Under the pieces are notes generated by a model that was not told the origin of the DNA, did not search any database, and saw only the letters and a list, made by a program, of their open reading frames with translations. Both the position numbers and the translations under genes were made by a program. From assembly GCA_036867785.1 (NCBI GenBank), contig CP145418.1:124001-188000 (forward strand): 64,000 bases of DNA, given 5' to 3'. This stretch comes from Plasmodiophora brassicae (Eukaryota; Endomyxa: Phytomyxea; Phytomyxea; Plasmodiophorida). Within the stretch, counting starts at the first letter, position 1. Each line of letters opens with the position of its first letter. Positions 20,536-31,900 of this stretch are shown one piece after another.

Positions 20536-22193
20536 ATGATGGTGATGGGCCGGGCCCGACCGCTGTGGCCGTCGCGGTGGGCATTGCGCCACGGGGCCGC
20601 CGCCGCCGGTGTCGGCTTCGGGATGTCGTCGTTGCACGCGGAGCGCATCCCGCTGCTGTACGATGCGTTCGTGGAGCAGACGCTCGAGTGGCCCAGCTAC
20701 GCGTGCTGCTGGGGCCAGACGCAAGGCGCGTCGCATCGCCTGTACATGTCGAGGTCGACGTCGGCGGAGTCCACCGGGCGCCACTGGAAGGGACCTCCGA
20801 ACGCCATCGAAACCTACGACGTCGACCTGGGCGCCGCCGCCAAGGTCGCCGTTCGCAAGCGGATCGTGCATCCCGGGGAGGTGAACCGGATCAAGTCGGG
20901 CAATGCGATCGCGGCGGCTGTCCCTGGGTGGCGGGTGCTGACCCGTGTCGATGGTGGCAGGGTCTGCCGGCAGTTCCCCGATATCATTGCAACCCATTCC
21001 GACTGCCCGGACGTCTACGTCTGGAATGTCGAGACGCAGCGCGGGCGTGATCTGGAGGTTGACAGTCATCCGAATGAGCCGGATGTCATGTACGCGCGTT
21101 GTGTCGCGTGATTTCCCACATGCGACTAATCGCCAACGGTGCAGACTAAAGGGGCATACGAGCAACGCCACGTATGCGCTCGACTTTGCATATCGCGAAC
21201 CGCTGATCATCAGCGGAGGTACGTCATCGTCGGGCGCGGACCGTTCGTCGACGTTTACTGTCGGGTGCAGGCAGTGATAACGTCGTGTGCCTGTGGTCAC
21301 TTGAAGACGACGTCGCCACCGTCCCACGAGGCGGTGGCCGGAAGCCGCAGAGACTGCTGGAATGTCGAATGAAGTTCCAAGGGCACACGAAGAGCGTCGA
21401 GGACTGTGTGTTCAATCCCGACCACCAGGCCCTGCTCGCGTCGGTCGGCGATGACTGCGACGTGATGGTTTGGGACGCGCGCACGGGGACGAAACCGGTC
21501 GCCGTCGTCCGTCGACTGCATGCAACCGACATCAATGCTATCGACTGGAACCGGCTCGATGCCAACTTCCTCGTCACGGGTGCGAGTGACAAGTTGATCA
21601 AAATCGTCGACATGCGCCTGCTCAGCGATGACGATGTTCCCATTGGTCGCGCGCCCAAGGTACGTTTTCCTGTAGCTGGTTTGGTTCACTCTGTCCCTGT
21701 TTTAATGTCTTGCCTTGCAGGGTCCCTGTGTTCAATCCTTCGACATTCACGAAGGCCCCGTTACGAATGTTCAGTGGTCGGCGACGTCGCCGACCTACTT
21801 TGCGTCGTCTTCCGAAGATGGGCATATGTTCGTGTTTGACCGATTGAGGCATTCGGTCGGTCCGGTACCCTGAACGGCCGTCGTTCTTCCTACTGAGATT
21901 GGCGTAGTTCGATGATGGCTCCGGAGTTGCTCCCGAACTCGTCCTTCGCCATGAAGGCCATGGGTAACTGATGACGGTGAACGCTCCATCGCTGACGTAA
22001 TGACAGTCGACGCGACAGGAGTATGCCCGTTGTCAATTTCGACTGGAATTCCAGAGAACCTTGGCTTATGGCAAGCGTTTCCGACGACGCTGAAGGGCTG
22101 GGAGGTGGCACGCTTCAAGTATGGAAGATATCGGATCTCCTTACGGCTCCCGAAGGAGACGTACGGCAAATGCTGCAAGAAGTGTTGTCATAA
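20536..22193 (+). CDS. WD40 histone-binding protein, RBBP4/MSI4 (FVE)-like
   Basis: Seven exons: 20536-20894, 20961-21089, 21145-21218, 21271-21659, 21721-21855, 21908-21963 and 22019-22193; introns 52-66 nt; 438 residues. The N-terminal helix IPLLYDAFVEQTLEWPS is the histone-H4-binding signature of the RBBP4/Msi1 family. HPGEVNRI, IATHSDCPDVYVWNVET, GHTKSVEDCVFNP and WDARTGTKPV follow through the beta-propeller. The final blade (VNFDWNSREPWLMASVSDD, GGGTLQVWKISDL) resembles plant MSI4/FVE more than RBBP4. Such proteins serve in histone deacetylase, PRC2 and chromatin assembly complexes. An apparent stop at 21871 lies inside intron 5. The exact donor of that intron (21856 or 21865) is uncertain. 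It converges on the GH125 gene. Confidence 0.92.
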
Positions 22194-22332
22194 ACGATCA
22201 AGTACGTCAGTGGATAGCGCCGGTTGCTGCTGGACCATAGCAGATACTAGGTTATGCAGTTGTATAGCTATTGCTTGCTGCACGTGAGGGATACAACGTT
22301 GTTTCGTTTTGATTAAAACCAATCGTCATGGG

Positions 22333-24278
22333 TCACAGCCGGGCTTCATATTCGTCCTGCTTGGGATTGACGAGACGTTCGGTGGCAAAGATCAAATGGG
22401 GTTTCTCATCCGCGAGCCTCAGAATAAGCTCCCCGAAGAGCGAGTTCGCCCAGGAAAACCTGAACAAGCAGCACTCAGGTGACGATGCAACAGTTGTAGC
22501 CGGGGACCCAAACCGACCAAGGGCGGGAAAACTTGTGGCAGTCGTCCTTGTCAAAGCTTTCATGCATAAAGAACGTGCCGGCAGTGGTACTCCTCAGCGT
22601 CTGAAGGCACGTGGCGATCTCTTCGTCGTCATCACTAGTCAACGCTTGGACGATGATGCCCATTGGCCAGATCTGCCCCATCCCAACGTGGGGACCGCCA
22701 ACCCCGGCTCCTGCGCTGCCTGAGAACCAGTACGGATTATGTGACGAAAGTACACGAGCTCGTGTCGCTTTGTATAAAGCTGACTGTGTGGTCACGAACC
22801 TACAGGTGAGGCGTGCTGTTAGTGCCAATACCAGAAGTATGGTCTCCGGGTGTTTCACCCTAGGAGTGGTAGGCTGAGCAGGCTCGGGATGTTGGCGTCA
22901 TCCATGAAGACGTAATTCCCAAACCCATCGACCTCGTACGCGTAGTACTGGCCTTGAACTGTGCCGTGCTGATCAATAGCGTCAGCAATCTCCCCAGACA
23001 GTAGAACAGCGCGTGATGCCAGTCGAGTCGCCTCAGCGTTGTCGCCATAAACCGTTAGCAGCAAGGCTGACAATTTTCTCAGCTCAACACATGCCATTGC
23101 GTTTGAAGGAATCTGCAACCTCTTGAGCAAACCCGTCATTAGAGTGTGCGCCCGTTCAGCCAGGACGTACCGAGAACGGGAACGTATTGCTGTCGTCACT
23201 CGGGCGGAAGTAGCATTTACTCATCCCTGTGTCGCAGTTAGGTCAATATAGTCGAGAGGTTACAGCGGTGCACGTGCCTGTTCGCTTTCCAGGAGCCCCG
23301 CGTCCCTGCAGCATAAGGGTGTCTGTGGCCACGGCTACATGACCAATCATCAGTTATCGCAGTACGCGTTTGGTTGTGAAAAGCACTGGTTACTTGTCTC
23401 TCGCTGAAATAGGTAGGTAGCGTCGTCAACATTGTTGGCTGTAGAGCTCTGCTCGTTGGTGATCGTGTCGACAATGGTGGTGGCCGCTCTCAGGAATCGA
23501 TTATCATTCAACGTGAAACAGGTCCGATCAGACGTGGACGCGTAGTACTGGTTCGCCAGCTTAAGCACAGCGGCAAGGCTGTCCAGCTCTGGGGGGGCGC
23601 GCGCGCAAACCCTTCAGCATTTGGAATGAGGAATTCAGCACGCGACATGCGCACCGTATTTCCCCTCGAAGACGATGTCGGACATGGGTGGCCGGCGCTG
23701 GTCCCTCGACCAGCCGTGCCCAGAAGCGTTCGCGTTGAACGCATTCGCATACGGGTCGGCGACGACCATCTCAGCTTGGCGTTGAATGACGCCGCAGAGC
23801 ATTCTCCGAAGGCGCCCATCTTCCCTCGCGAACCTCGTATACGGCAGCACCTGGTTCGTGGAATCGCGAAGCCACATGGCCTCGATATCGCCCGTTATGA
23901 CGAACGTGGACGGCGTGTCGTCGTTGAAGTCGAGCACAGTCGTGTCTATATCGCGAAGTACGTTTGTACGAGGTTGGGCCCACAGCACCCGGCGTCGTAC
24001 CCAGCGTATTCGGAAGGCAGTTTGTGAATATTCGAGCGAGAACGCGGTCGCGCATGCGCCCCGCTATGTCATGGATTGCCTGCAGGGCCAGGGTGTCACG
24101 GCCGCAGAACCACATTGCGGAACACGGCACACACACACACACACACCTTCTCGACGGCATCGCTGACGAAACGCCTGTCCTCGGGCGCCGGCCGATCATC
24201 GTCGACGGCACCCGCGCCGGCCAGCACGCTGCCGACGAGAACGACACCGAGCAGACGCATGATCGTCATGCAATGCAA
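22333..24278 (-). CDS. Secreted glycoside hydrolase family 125 (exo-alpha-mannosidase)
   Basis: Nine exons: 24147-24278, 24001-24079, 23655-23945, 23394-23588, 23278-23334, 23171-23226, 22859-23112, 22518-22799 and 22333-22459; 490 residues with every phase consistent. The start could also be the ATG at 24269 or 24260 (MRLLGVVLVGSVLAGAGA signal peptide). GH125 landmarks run in order: RRFVSDAVE, FVITGDIEAMWLRDSTNQV, DPYANAFN, FEGKYELDSL, FRPSDD, YEVDGFGNYVFMDDANIPSL, NPYWFSG, GPHVGMGQIWPM, ALTSDDDEEI, HESF and FSWANSLFGELI. Family members are inverting exo-1,6-alpha-mannosidases; FRPSDD and HESF carry the likely acid and base. The signal peptide suggests secretion to trim mannans or N-glycans. 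Exon 5 ends in a GC donor, and the first intron starts in a (GT)n run. Confidence 0.93.
24128..24146. repeat. (CA)n microsatellite at splice donor of GH125 intron 1
   Basis: On the coding (minus) strand the intron opens with an uninterrupted GT dinucleotide run directly after GAGAAG. The donor therefore sits inside the repeat. Confidence 0.85.
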
Positions 24279-24460
24279 CGCACAGCCGACCGCGGATGAC
24301 GACGAGCGACCCGCAGAACCAAAACGTGTGACACGTCGGTGCTGCTGGCCAAGTTGGCGGCGCGAGTGTCGCCCCGGCCAAACGGTTCAACACATATGTC
24401 AAACAATGGTTTTTGTGGTATATAGCCGGTCCCGCAGCCTGTTAATACTGCCTGTGCCTG

Positions 24461-24540
24461 AACCGTCGTCAGTGGAACAACAGCAGACTCTCGGTTGCCG
24501 AACCGTCGTCAGTGGAACAACAGCAGACTCTCGGTTGCCG
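24461..24540. repeat. Perfect 40-bp tandem duplication
   Basis: Positions 24461-24500 and 24501-24540 are identical 40-bp units starting AACCGTCGTC and ending GGTTGCCG. It lies in the 367-bp spacer between the thaumatin-like 3' end and the GH125 start, both on the minus strand, so it may affect GH125 promoter spacing. Perfect identity means a very recent event or an assembly artefact. Confidence 0.9.
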
Positions 24541-24645
24541 GCCCGGCAAGGGCGGGGCATCGATCCGACGTCATTAAAAACGGGTTCATTTATATCGCAC
24601 ACGGTCGGACGTGGCCTGATCGACGGGCCGGGGCGATCATGCGGT

Positions 24646-25383
24646 CTAGCTGCTGGGGCAGAACGTGATGCGGTAGTTGCTGCCCTGCGATTGGCATGTG
24701 AAGGTCGACGACAGGTCATCGTACGCGTAGCTGTACGCGGCGGGGCAGGCGGACTTGAACAGCTGCGAGTACGGGAACGGCGGGCAACGATCCGGCGTCC
24801 CGAACGCACCGCGGCAGCAGAACTCGTCGGTGTTGAACTTGTTGCACGCGCTGTTGCAGGCGACGGTGCGCCCGTTCTGGACCACGGCAAGCTCTCCGGG
24901 GCAGAACGCGTTCAGGTCCCGGTTGCATCCTGCACGGCCGCAGCGGTACCCTTGGCCTTGGTATGCGGTTGGCTCCATCGCCATCGGCAGGTTGTACCCA
25001 TCAACGAGACTGATGTCGTAGAAATCGGTGCCGGCGGCGTCAAACGTGATCTCCGCTAACGTGACGGGAGGAATGCCACCGGCGCCAGCACACTGTGTGC
25101 CGCGGGCACAATCTCCAGTAGCGCATCCGGCGCCGTCCTGGTTGCAGCCGGTACGACCCCAGAAACGGCCGCTCCACCCATCGCCGACCTGCACAGTCTT
25201 CGATTCGCCTGCAGGCAGCACGAAACCGCCGTTCTCGGGAATCGTCGGACGCCCTAGGGCCCCAACCCACACCGTGTCCTGGCAGCGGTTCTCAACGGTA
25301 ATCTCGTGCCCGTCGCTGAACGCAACGACGGCCAAGCTCATAACCACGACAGCCTGCCGGACCATATTGCCGATCGTCATCAT
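24646..25383 (-). CDS. Secreted thaumatin-like protein
   Basis: The start chosen is the ATG opening MMTIGNMVRQAVVVMSLAVVAFS, a signal peptide; an in-frame ATG at 25461 lies further upstream. The protein has 245 residues. Thaumatin features are clear: ITVENRCQDTVWVGA, GWSGRFWGRTGC, the signature GCATGDCARGTQC, and DFYDISLVDGYNLPM with the acidic-cleft Asp residues. Many paired Cys fit the disulfide-rich fold, and the end is YRITFCPSS. Thaumatin-like proteins bind or cut beta-glucans and often act against fungal walls. In a protist it may help digest prey or defend the cell; that is inference. It lies head-to-tail upstream of the secreted GH125 gene, so both could serve extracellular polysaccharide breakdown. 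Confidence 0.93.
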   Translation of the reverse strand: MMTIGNMVRQAVVVMSLAVVAFSDGHEITVENRCQDTVWVGALGRPTIPENGGFVLPAGESKTVQVGDGWSGRFWGRTGCNQDGAGCATGDCARGTQCAGAGGIPPVTLAEITFDAAGTDFYDISLVDGYNLPMAMEPTAYQGQGYRCGRAGCNRDLNAFCPGELAVVQNGRTVACNSACNKFNTDEFCCRGAFGTPDRCPPFPYSQLFKSACPAAYSYAYDDLSSTFTCQSQGSNYRITFCPSS

Positions 25384-25930
25384 TGCGACGCCTTCCTCGG
25401 TGGGTAATGCTCCGATGTTTCGATCCGATGCTACGACAGCAAATAGCAGACTGGCTGGCAATCGGTCGGCAATCTCGCATTGCGAGACCTTTGCGGCACC
25501 GGAACAGGTATTTTACCTACGCCGGGCCGGAACGTTCTGGCACACCTGATGACTACCATCCAGAGTGTTCTAGACGAACCTCGTTGCACTCGAACGACGC
25601 CCGATATCGTATTCTTTCACCTGACGCGCGCCTCACGCTGCGCCTCACACCGCAGGCACTTGCCGCAGGGTATTCCCCGGGTGACGATCTCTTCAGACGA
25701 CCGGCCCTAAGCCGCACTCCTCGTCGGGCAGGTCCGACCCAGGTCCCATCAGAAGCCGGCAGCGGCCGACGCCGACAATAGCAATCGCCGATACGCGGGC
25801 GGCACCGCGTCGCGAGTTTGAAATCGGACCTGTGCAAGTCGCCCGACTGATGACACCCGGCCCACTGTTGCTCGCGTAGATTCTCATGTGACCGACATAA
25901 TTTATCGCGCGACGTTCGCTCCCCAATCAA
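25384..25930. other. Intergenic spacer upstream of thaumatin-like gene
   Basis: About 550 bp between the giant gene's stop and the thaumatin-like start. Short frames only; no element recognised. Confidence 0.35.
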
Positions 25931-28900
25931 TCAATCTCCCTTAAGTGTGGCCGACTCGGCCTCTGGCGTCTTGCCATCGCCGTCGTTCGTTTCAGCGACG
26001 GCCCTGCTGGGCTGTGCGCCTCCGTCGTTCGCCGACGTTGCCGCCGCCGCATCGCCTGCTGTCGCCTTGATCGCATCCAGCTGGCGCTGGTAGATGGTCA
26101 GTCGCGCGCCATCCAACCAGTACTGGATCATCTGGTCGGTGATGTTGCTGACTGGACCGACGACGTTCTTGTCGCCGGCATCCAAGCCGGCGAACTCCAC
26201 ATCGCTCTCGCTGCTGGACGCCTCTACGACCGATTGCGCTTGTTGTTGCCATTCGCCAGACGCCTCACGCCGCTTCGCGATGATCATCAGCCGGACCATG
26301 TCCAGCCACAGGCCATAGATCTGCGCCGAGATAGGCGACACGGTGATCGACTTCGCCGCTGTCTTCACCACGTTCTCGTAATCGTCGGCCGAATCCTCGT
26401 CTGACGACAGCGCGGTCGCGTTCGCCTTCATGTCGGCCTGGAACGCAGGCGCGTTAGCGCCATCATTGGCAGTCCCACGCGCCAATGCAATTGTTACCTC
26501 GCGCTTGCGCTTGGTGAGTATGTCGCGAACCGTCTGCAACCACATGATGGCAATCGTTCGGGCCGGCTGGCTCATCCTGGTCAATGCGTCGCGCAACGCC
26601 TCCTGAACACGCGAGCACACACACACACACGTTCCGTATGAGGTGGGACCGATCGCGACCCGGACGCAACGTACCTGTTCGTCGATGCAGCGCTTGCAGA
26701 CAGCAGCGAACTCGGCGCGCGAATCCAGGTAATTCTTCCACTTCGACAGGTCGATGCTGCCGGGCGCCGTCACCTCGTCCATGTGGTGGTACCTGTTGAC
26801 CAGGTGGTCCATGTCGGGAGTGGATTCCTACGCAGCGTTCGTTCAGAACAGGCCAGCGTTGCGGAGCAGATGCCGTCACGCTACCACTTGGACAGTGTCT
26901 CGGGAACCACAGTGGCTGCACACGCAACCATGACTGTCCAGCCAGGCCTCGGCGATGTTCCTGAAATGAACGCGCAACCGCATCCGCCACCGGACAATGG
27001 CAAGCCAGCCGCCACCGATCTGACGACATCATGTTAACGTGCACGCCAGATGCAGACGACCATCGTATGGAGCGTACCTTGCGCCCGGTTTCGTTGATGC
27101 CAGCGTATTTGAAAGCTTTGAGCGCTTCTTCGAATTCGTCGCCACTGGACGAATCGCTGCTGACGACGACGACCTCCTGTTGTTTCTCCGTCTTGCCGAC
27201 GAGCAGGACGCGACCGAGTTGGGCGAGCGCCCGCGACCGATCCCGACGAACGTTCCTCGGAGATACAATCTGCTCGACGGGGCCAATTCAGGACGGATAA
27301 TCGAGGGAGCGCGCTCGGCACCCGAACCTCTTCGAGGTGTAGGACGAGCCACACCCGGTTGAACTTGATGAAGTCGTCCCTGAAGTCGCTGTCCAGCAGG
27401 CGGGGCGTCTCGATGCGTCGCATCTCGGCCTGCAGCTGCATCTTGGCGACCGCGGCCATGTGCTCGATCTCCTCCCAGTCCGTGATCTTCATCTGTGTCC
27501 CCATCAGCCAGTCAGCACCACCTGCAGCAGCACGGACATATATATGGCAGTGCGCCCTAATCCACCCGACCTTCTTGCTGTCGCGCTTCACCCGGGGACT
27601 GTGACGACTACGGACGCGCCACAACCCGACGATATCGGCCAGGAATCGGCAGAGCTTGACGATGACGATGCCGATGAGGAAGGCGATGGTGATGACGATC
27701 GGGTAGACTGGGTCGCCGAACACGTTGAAGTTGAGGCGTACCTCTGCTTCGACGCCGACCGCGACCATGATCATACCGCAGGCGCCGACAAAGACGGACA
27801 GGCTGTACTGCGAGGAGAACGCCATCTGGTGGATGGAGCGCAGAGGTTCGGCAATGCCCATGTCCATGCTGGTCTCGCAGGCGCACCAGCGCTGGTCCCG
27901 AGCCTGGAACGCGAACTGACAGTATTTCAGGTAGGCCGTGATCCGGTACCCATGGAACAGCTCCAGGATGTTGACCACGAACGCGTTGTACACGACAACG
28001 AACGGGATGATCATGGCAGAGAACATCAGGTAGTATCTGAGATTATCCTCTTTGATCGAGTACGTGATGGCAATCTGAGGACACACGGGGGCATTAGACG
28101 GGCTCCTGACGGGACCGTCCGATTAACGTGCCTGTGTCTGCGTCCGGAACAGGATGAGCAGTGTCAACGTCAGAGGAGCGAGCCCCAGGTAAATAACTGT
28201 GTTGACGTGGTCGCCGTAAGCGTCGATCAGAGGTTCGACGACTTCGTCGTTGTCGTTCTCGTCGTCTTCCGGTTCCTCTTCCTGCCCCGATTCCAAGCCC
28301 TCCTCGAGGTTGTCGCTCACGGAAAGACCGAGCTTTCGTTTCCTGAGCAGTTGGTCAGGCGGACATGGCGCTCACTGCCGAATCGCGATGAATCACCGTT
28401 CTCGTTCGGCTAGGACCGCTCGGCGTTTCATGTGGACGTTGAATGCCTTCCGGAATCGTACCAGGAGCTTCTTCACAGCCTCGAACAGGTACACCTGCAG
28501 GGGGACCACGTACAGGACGTTGGCCGTATCCAGGAGGACGTCGGTCACGAAACCTACGAGGACCCGTTAAGTCCAACGCTGTAGAGATCTCGCCTGGCGA
28601 GCCCACCAATCATGAACTCTGTTAGATCCGGGGCCCCCATCTTCATCACGAACTGTATAGCACCCAGCATGGTCTACGACCGGCACAGCATTTACGACAC
28701 ATGCGACGCATCGTACTCGGGTCGGCGTACCTGCGACGGGCCGACCAGCAGCGCCTCCTTGAACATGGCGCGAAGGCCGTAGTTGATGAATGGTGTCATA
28801 AACTTGAGGACGACGATAATGGCGAGCGTGTTCTCGCTGCACAGGCACAACAGTTACGTTGACGATTCGCGCGCACAGTCGCGCTCGCAACGTACAAATA

Positions 28901-31900
28901 GAATCTCGAGTAGCTGAACTCGATCATGCAGACGCCGACGATGCTGACGAGCATACAGCAGGAGATGTAGTGCACGCGTTTCCAGTAACGTGGCGCCCAA
29001 CTTTCATCCTCTGCGGCGTTATGGACTTCCTCTACCGACGCCTCGAACTGCTCCTGCTTGTGGTCGTCAGCCGTAAAGCGCCGGAAACGACGCACCTGAG
29101 ATGACGTGAGTGACTCGACGTCCAACGACAAGGACACGGTGCAGAAAACCTTTCGTGGAATGAACATTTGCGAACTGATCCCGATCAGGTACATGCCCAG
29201 CGCCGTCAGCGCCAGGGTCAACCGACCCGATTCAAACTGAGCGCCCGTCGGGCTCAGCGGGTCCACCGGTGTGAAATTTGTGAACGTTCCGGAAAACCCT
29301 TGGAAGACATCTACCTCGGCCGAGGCGTTAGAACGACGATATAGTAATAGGCCACGGGCGGTCCAGCGTTACTCCGATCGATGAAGATGAACTTCAGGGT
29401 GACAATGGCCAGCAGCAGCGGCGGTGCGATCAGCGTGAGCGCAATCAGCGGTGGACCTTCTGAGGCGCGCAGGAAATCCGACAGCAGAAGCCGGGACTTG
29501 AACTTGACGCGCGACGTGAGTTTATGGATGGTCCTGTACATTCCCGGGGTCAGTCGTTCAGGTGCGAACTGACATCGTATACAAGCGGGACGCTGTCCCC
29601 CAGGACTAGCAATTCCTCCTGTAGCTCAGTTGGCAGAGCGCCTGACTGTAGATTCCACTGTCATCGGGCGGTCCCTGGTTCGACTCCGGGCGGGAGGAGT
29701 TTCACCGCTATTTTTGGCCCGGAGTCGAACCACCGCTATTTTTGGTGGGGAACAGCGTCCCGGGATCGCGATTTACCGACCAGTAGACGACTCCAGCCGC
29801 GCAAAGCCCGGTTCCAATGACCAGGTACAGGATGACGTAGACGTCGGAGCCGAATGCGAAGTTGTTCACCAGCTCCGTGTACTGCAGCGGTTCCATGACG
29901 ACCTGGTTTGTAAAGCGCAACGCTGTCAGTTGGCAGTTGCGACTGCCCACCGGTCGTATCTGCATGTACCTTGAACTGGTAGGCAGACTGCGAGTAGTTC
30001 GTATCGAAGCTGTTGAACTGCAGCTTGGCCGATATAATCTTCTTTGTGTAAGCGTCCACCTGCTGGTACGCGACTGTGAACGTCACTTCGCGCGGCACTT
30101 TCTGGGTATTGGAGTCCGGATCCAGACTGGATGCCAAGACAGGTACGAGATAGTCGTTGCCGAGCTGAGGCACAAGGGACCCAACTGCGCGAACCGGTCA
30201 GCAGCATGCGGTGTTATCAATCTGACACAGCATCCGCCTACGTAGACTCTGCGGGCCTGCCGCGATCGTTGGGTACGGCACGGCCGTCTGCGTGATGTAG
30301 AACACCGGCTGCTCCTTGTGGCTAATCTGCAGGACAGCACCCACGGTCAGCACACGTACCGCATCGTGAAGGCGCCTCCCCCGTGGCCGTACCTGGTACC
30401 AGCGCGGGTTCGTGCTGGATACGGACAGCGGCTCTTCGTATATGCAATCCATGACGAGATCGCAACGATCAGCGACCGCCGACTGGCCGAATTGGTACGC
30501 GCTGATAGGGCGCGTCTCCTGCCGAACAAATCAGGTCGCTGGCAGTGGATACAACAGTGTACGCCCGCCTGCCTCAGGGGGCACCAGCGTGCAGTTCGGG
30601 TGCTCGAACAGCTGATAGAAGAAGGCGTACGAGTCGAAGTCGCGGCACTGGGAGATATAGGGCATGATCGGGTTCGCGAAATAGTCGTCGTTGTTCGCCT
30701 GCACATGCGACAGCGATACGAACACGTCGGCGAAGTTGTCGCCGACGATCGGGTTCACTTCCACGCTAGGCTGTTTGCCATCGTCGTTAGGGCAGCCGTT
30801 CGTCACCAACTGGGGTGCCATGCTCTGCCTTACCGTCGCGTTCCACGACGAATAATACAGCGAGTATTGCGGTGGAGTCGTATCTACGATGAAGAAATTG
30901 TCTTCGTCGGGTCGCGGCAGGTTCAACGGCAACTCCAGCTGCGCGATCCAGGTGAGATCACCATAACGGGGAACTGGTTGCCAGCGCGATTACCCCAAGC
31001 GTAATCGGCAGCAGCATACAGAAGGCGTCCCTGGTGCCGAAGTGGGCACGATTCGGCCAGGTCCGGGACAGGGACGTCGTGTTGACGAACGACATGGCGG
31101 CATCGAGGTACCGCCCGTTAATAATCTCGATACGTATCGTGAAGTGGACGGGCATCGTGTCGAGGATCTTCAGTTGCAGATGGCTGCGTTTGTCCAGGGA
31201 CGGGTCACCGTACCCGGCCGGCATGCGGCGCCGCTTCGTCGCGCCCTCGTGCTCGTAGATCGACACCTGCCAGTCGACGCCATACCTCAAGTTCGTGAAG
31301 ATGCCCGAGAAGTTCATGTTGATTGAGATCGTGTCCAGCGGCTCCATATTGACCACCCTGCTCACGATGTCAGCACCTGGGCGCTTCCACCACTGCGAAT
31401 CCGTTGCCGACCAGTAGTCAACCGGGCCGACGATATCAAGCTGGATGCCATCGTAGACTTCAGATGGGTCCACCGGCGAGAACGCGGTTGCTGGCCCATA
31501 ATTCGGTATGACCGTGCAATTGTCAATGCTGATCGAGTTCACCGGGCTGTGCGTGCCGAGCGGGCACACCTGCGAGTAGCGAACGTTTACGGTGCCATCG
31601 GGCAAGGGCGTGCGCACCGTGAAGAAGTCACAGGGCTCGGTCGTGACCGCCGGTCCTGGCGGGCTGGTGGGTGTTGCACAGACCGTCCAGAGCTTGTCCC
31701 AGACGGTCGTCAGATCGCCGGGGCGTACAATGCTGCTGTTCAACGGGAGCTGCTCGTAGACCACCCGGCCGTTGCTGTCGATGCCAGTCTTGTTCCGATA
31801 CGTTCCCAGCGGGCAGTATCGGTTCTTCGGGCAACTGTACAGGTCGCGAAGCGAGTACGGCGTGCCTTCGACGCAGATGTACCCGGCCGGGCACAGGAAC

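Larger units (their letters stand above)
27600..29870 (-). other. Membrane-spanning region of the giant gene (about 10 helices)
   Basis: Hydrophobic helices in order include VYVILYLVIGTGLCAAGVVY, LIALTLIAPPLLLAIVTL, LALTALGMYLIGISSQMF, ISCCMLVSIVGVCMIEF, TLAIIVVLKFMTPFI, NVLYVVPLQVYLFEAV, TVIYLGLAPLTLTLLILF, MFSAMIIPFVVVYNAFVV, LSVFVGACGMIMVAVGV and VYPIVITIAFLIGIVIV. A highly acidic loop (QEEEPEDDENDND) lies before the seventh. I do not recognise a channel or transporter family, but ten helices are more than simple anchoring requires. Confidence 0.7.

Noticed and set aside
21856-21907. Stop codon at 21871 as end of the WD40 gene
   Set aside because: Two further exons continue the propeller (LRHEGHG, VNFDWNSREPW, GGGTLQVW) in correct phase, as expected for the MSI4 family.
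25931-26812. Separate gene starting MDHLVNRYHH
   Set aside because: Phase-0 splice sites at 26828-26884 and 27020-27077 connect it to upstream exons of the giant gene, and a TAG (the acceptor) lies just before it in frame.
29708-29776. Reading of the giant gene through 29776 to a stop at 29708 (a tail after VYWSVNRDPG)
   Set aside because: A strong GTAAAT donor after VYWS and a phase-0 acceptor at 29569 keep the protein continuous; the tail runs into the tRNA-derived repeat.
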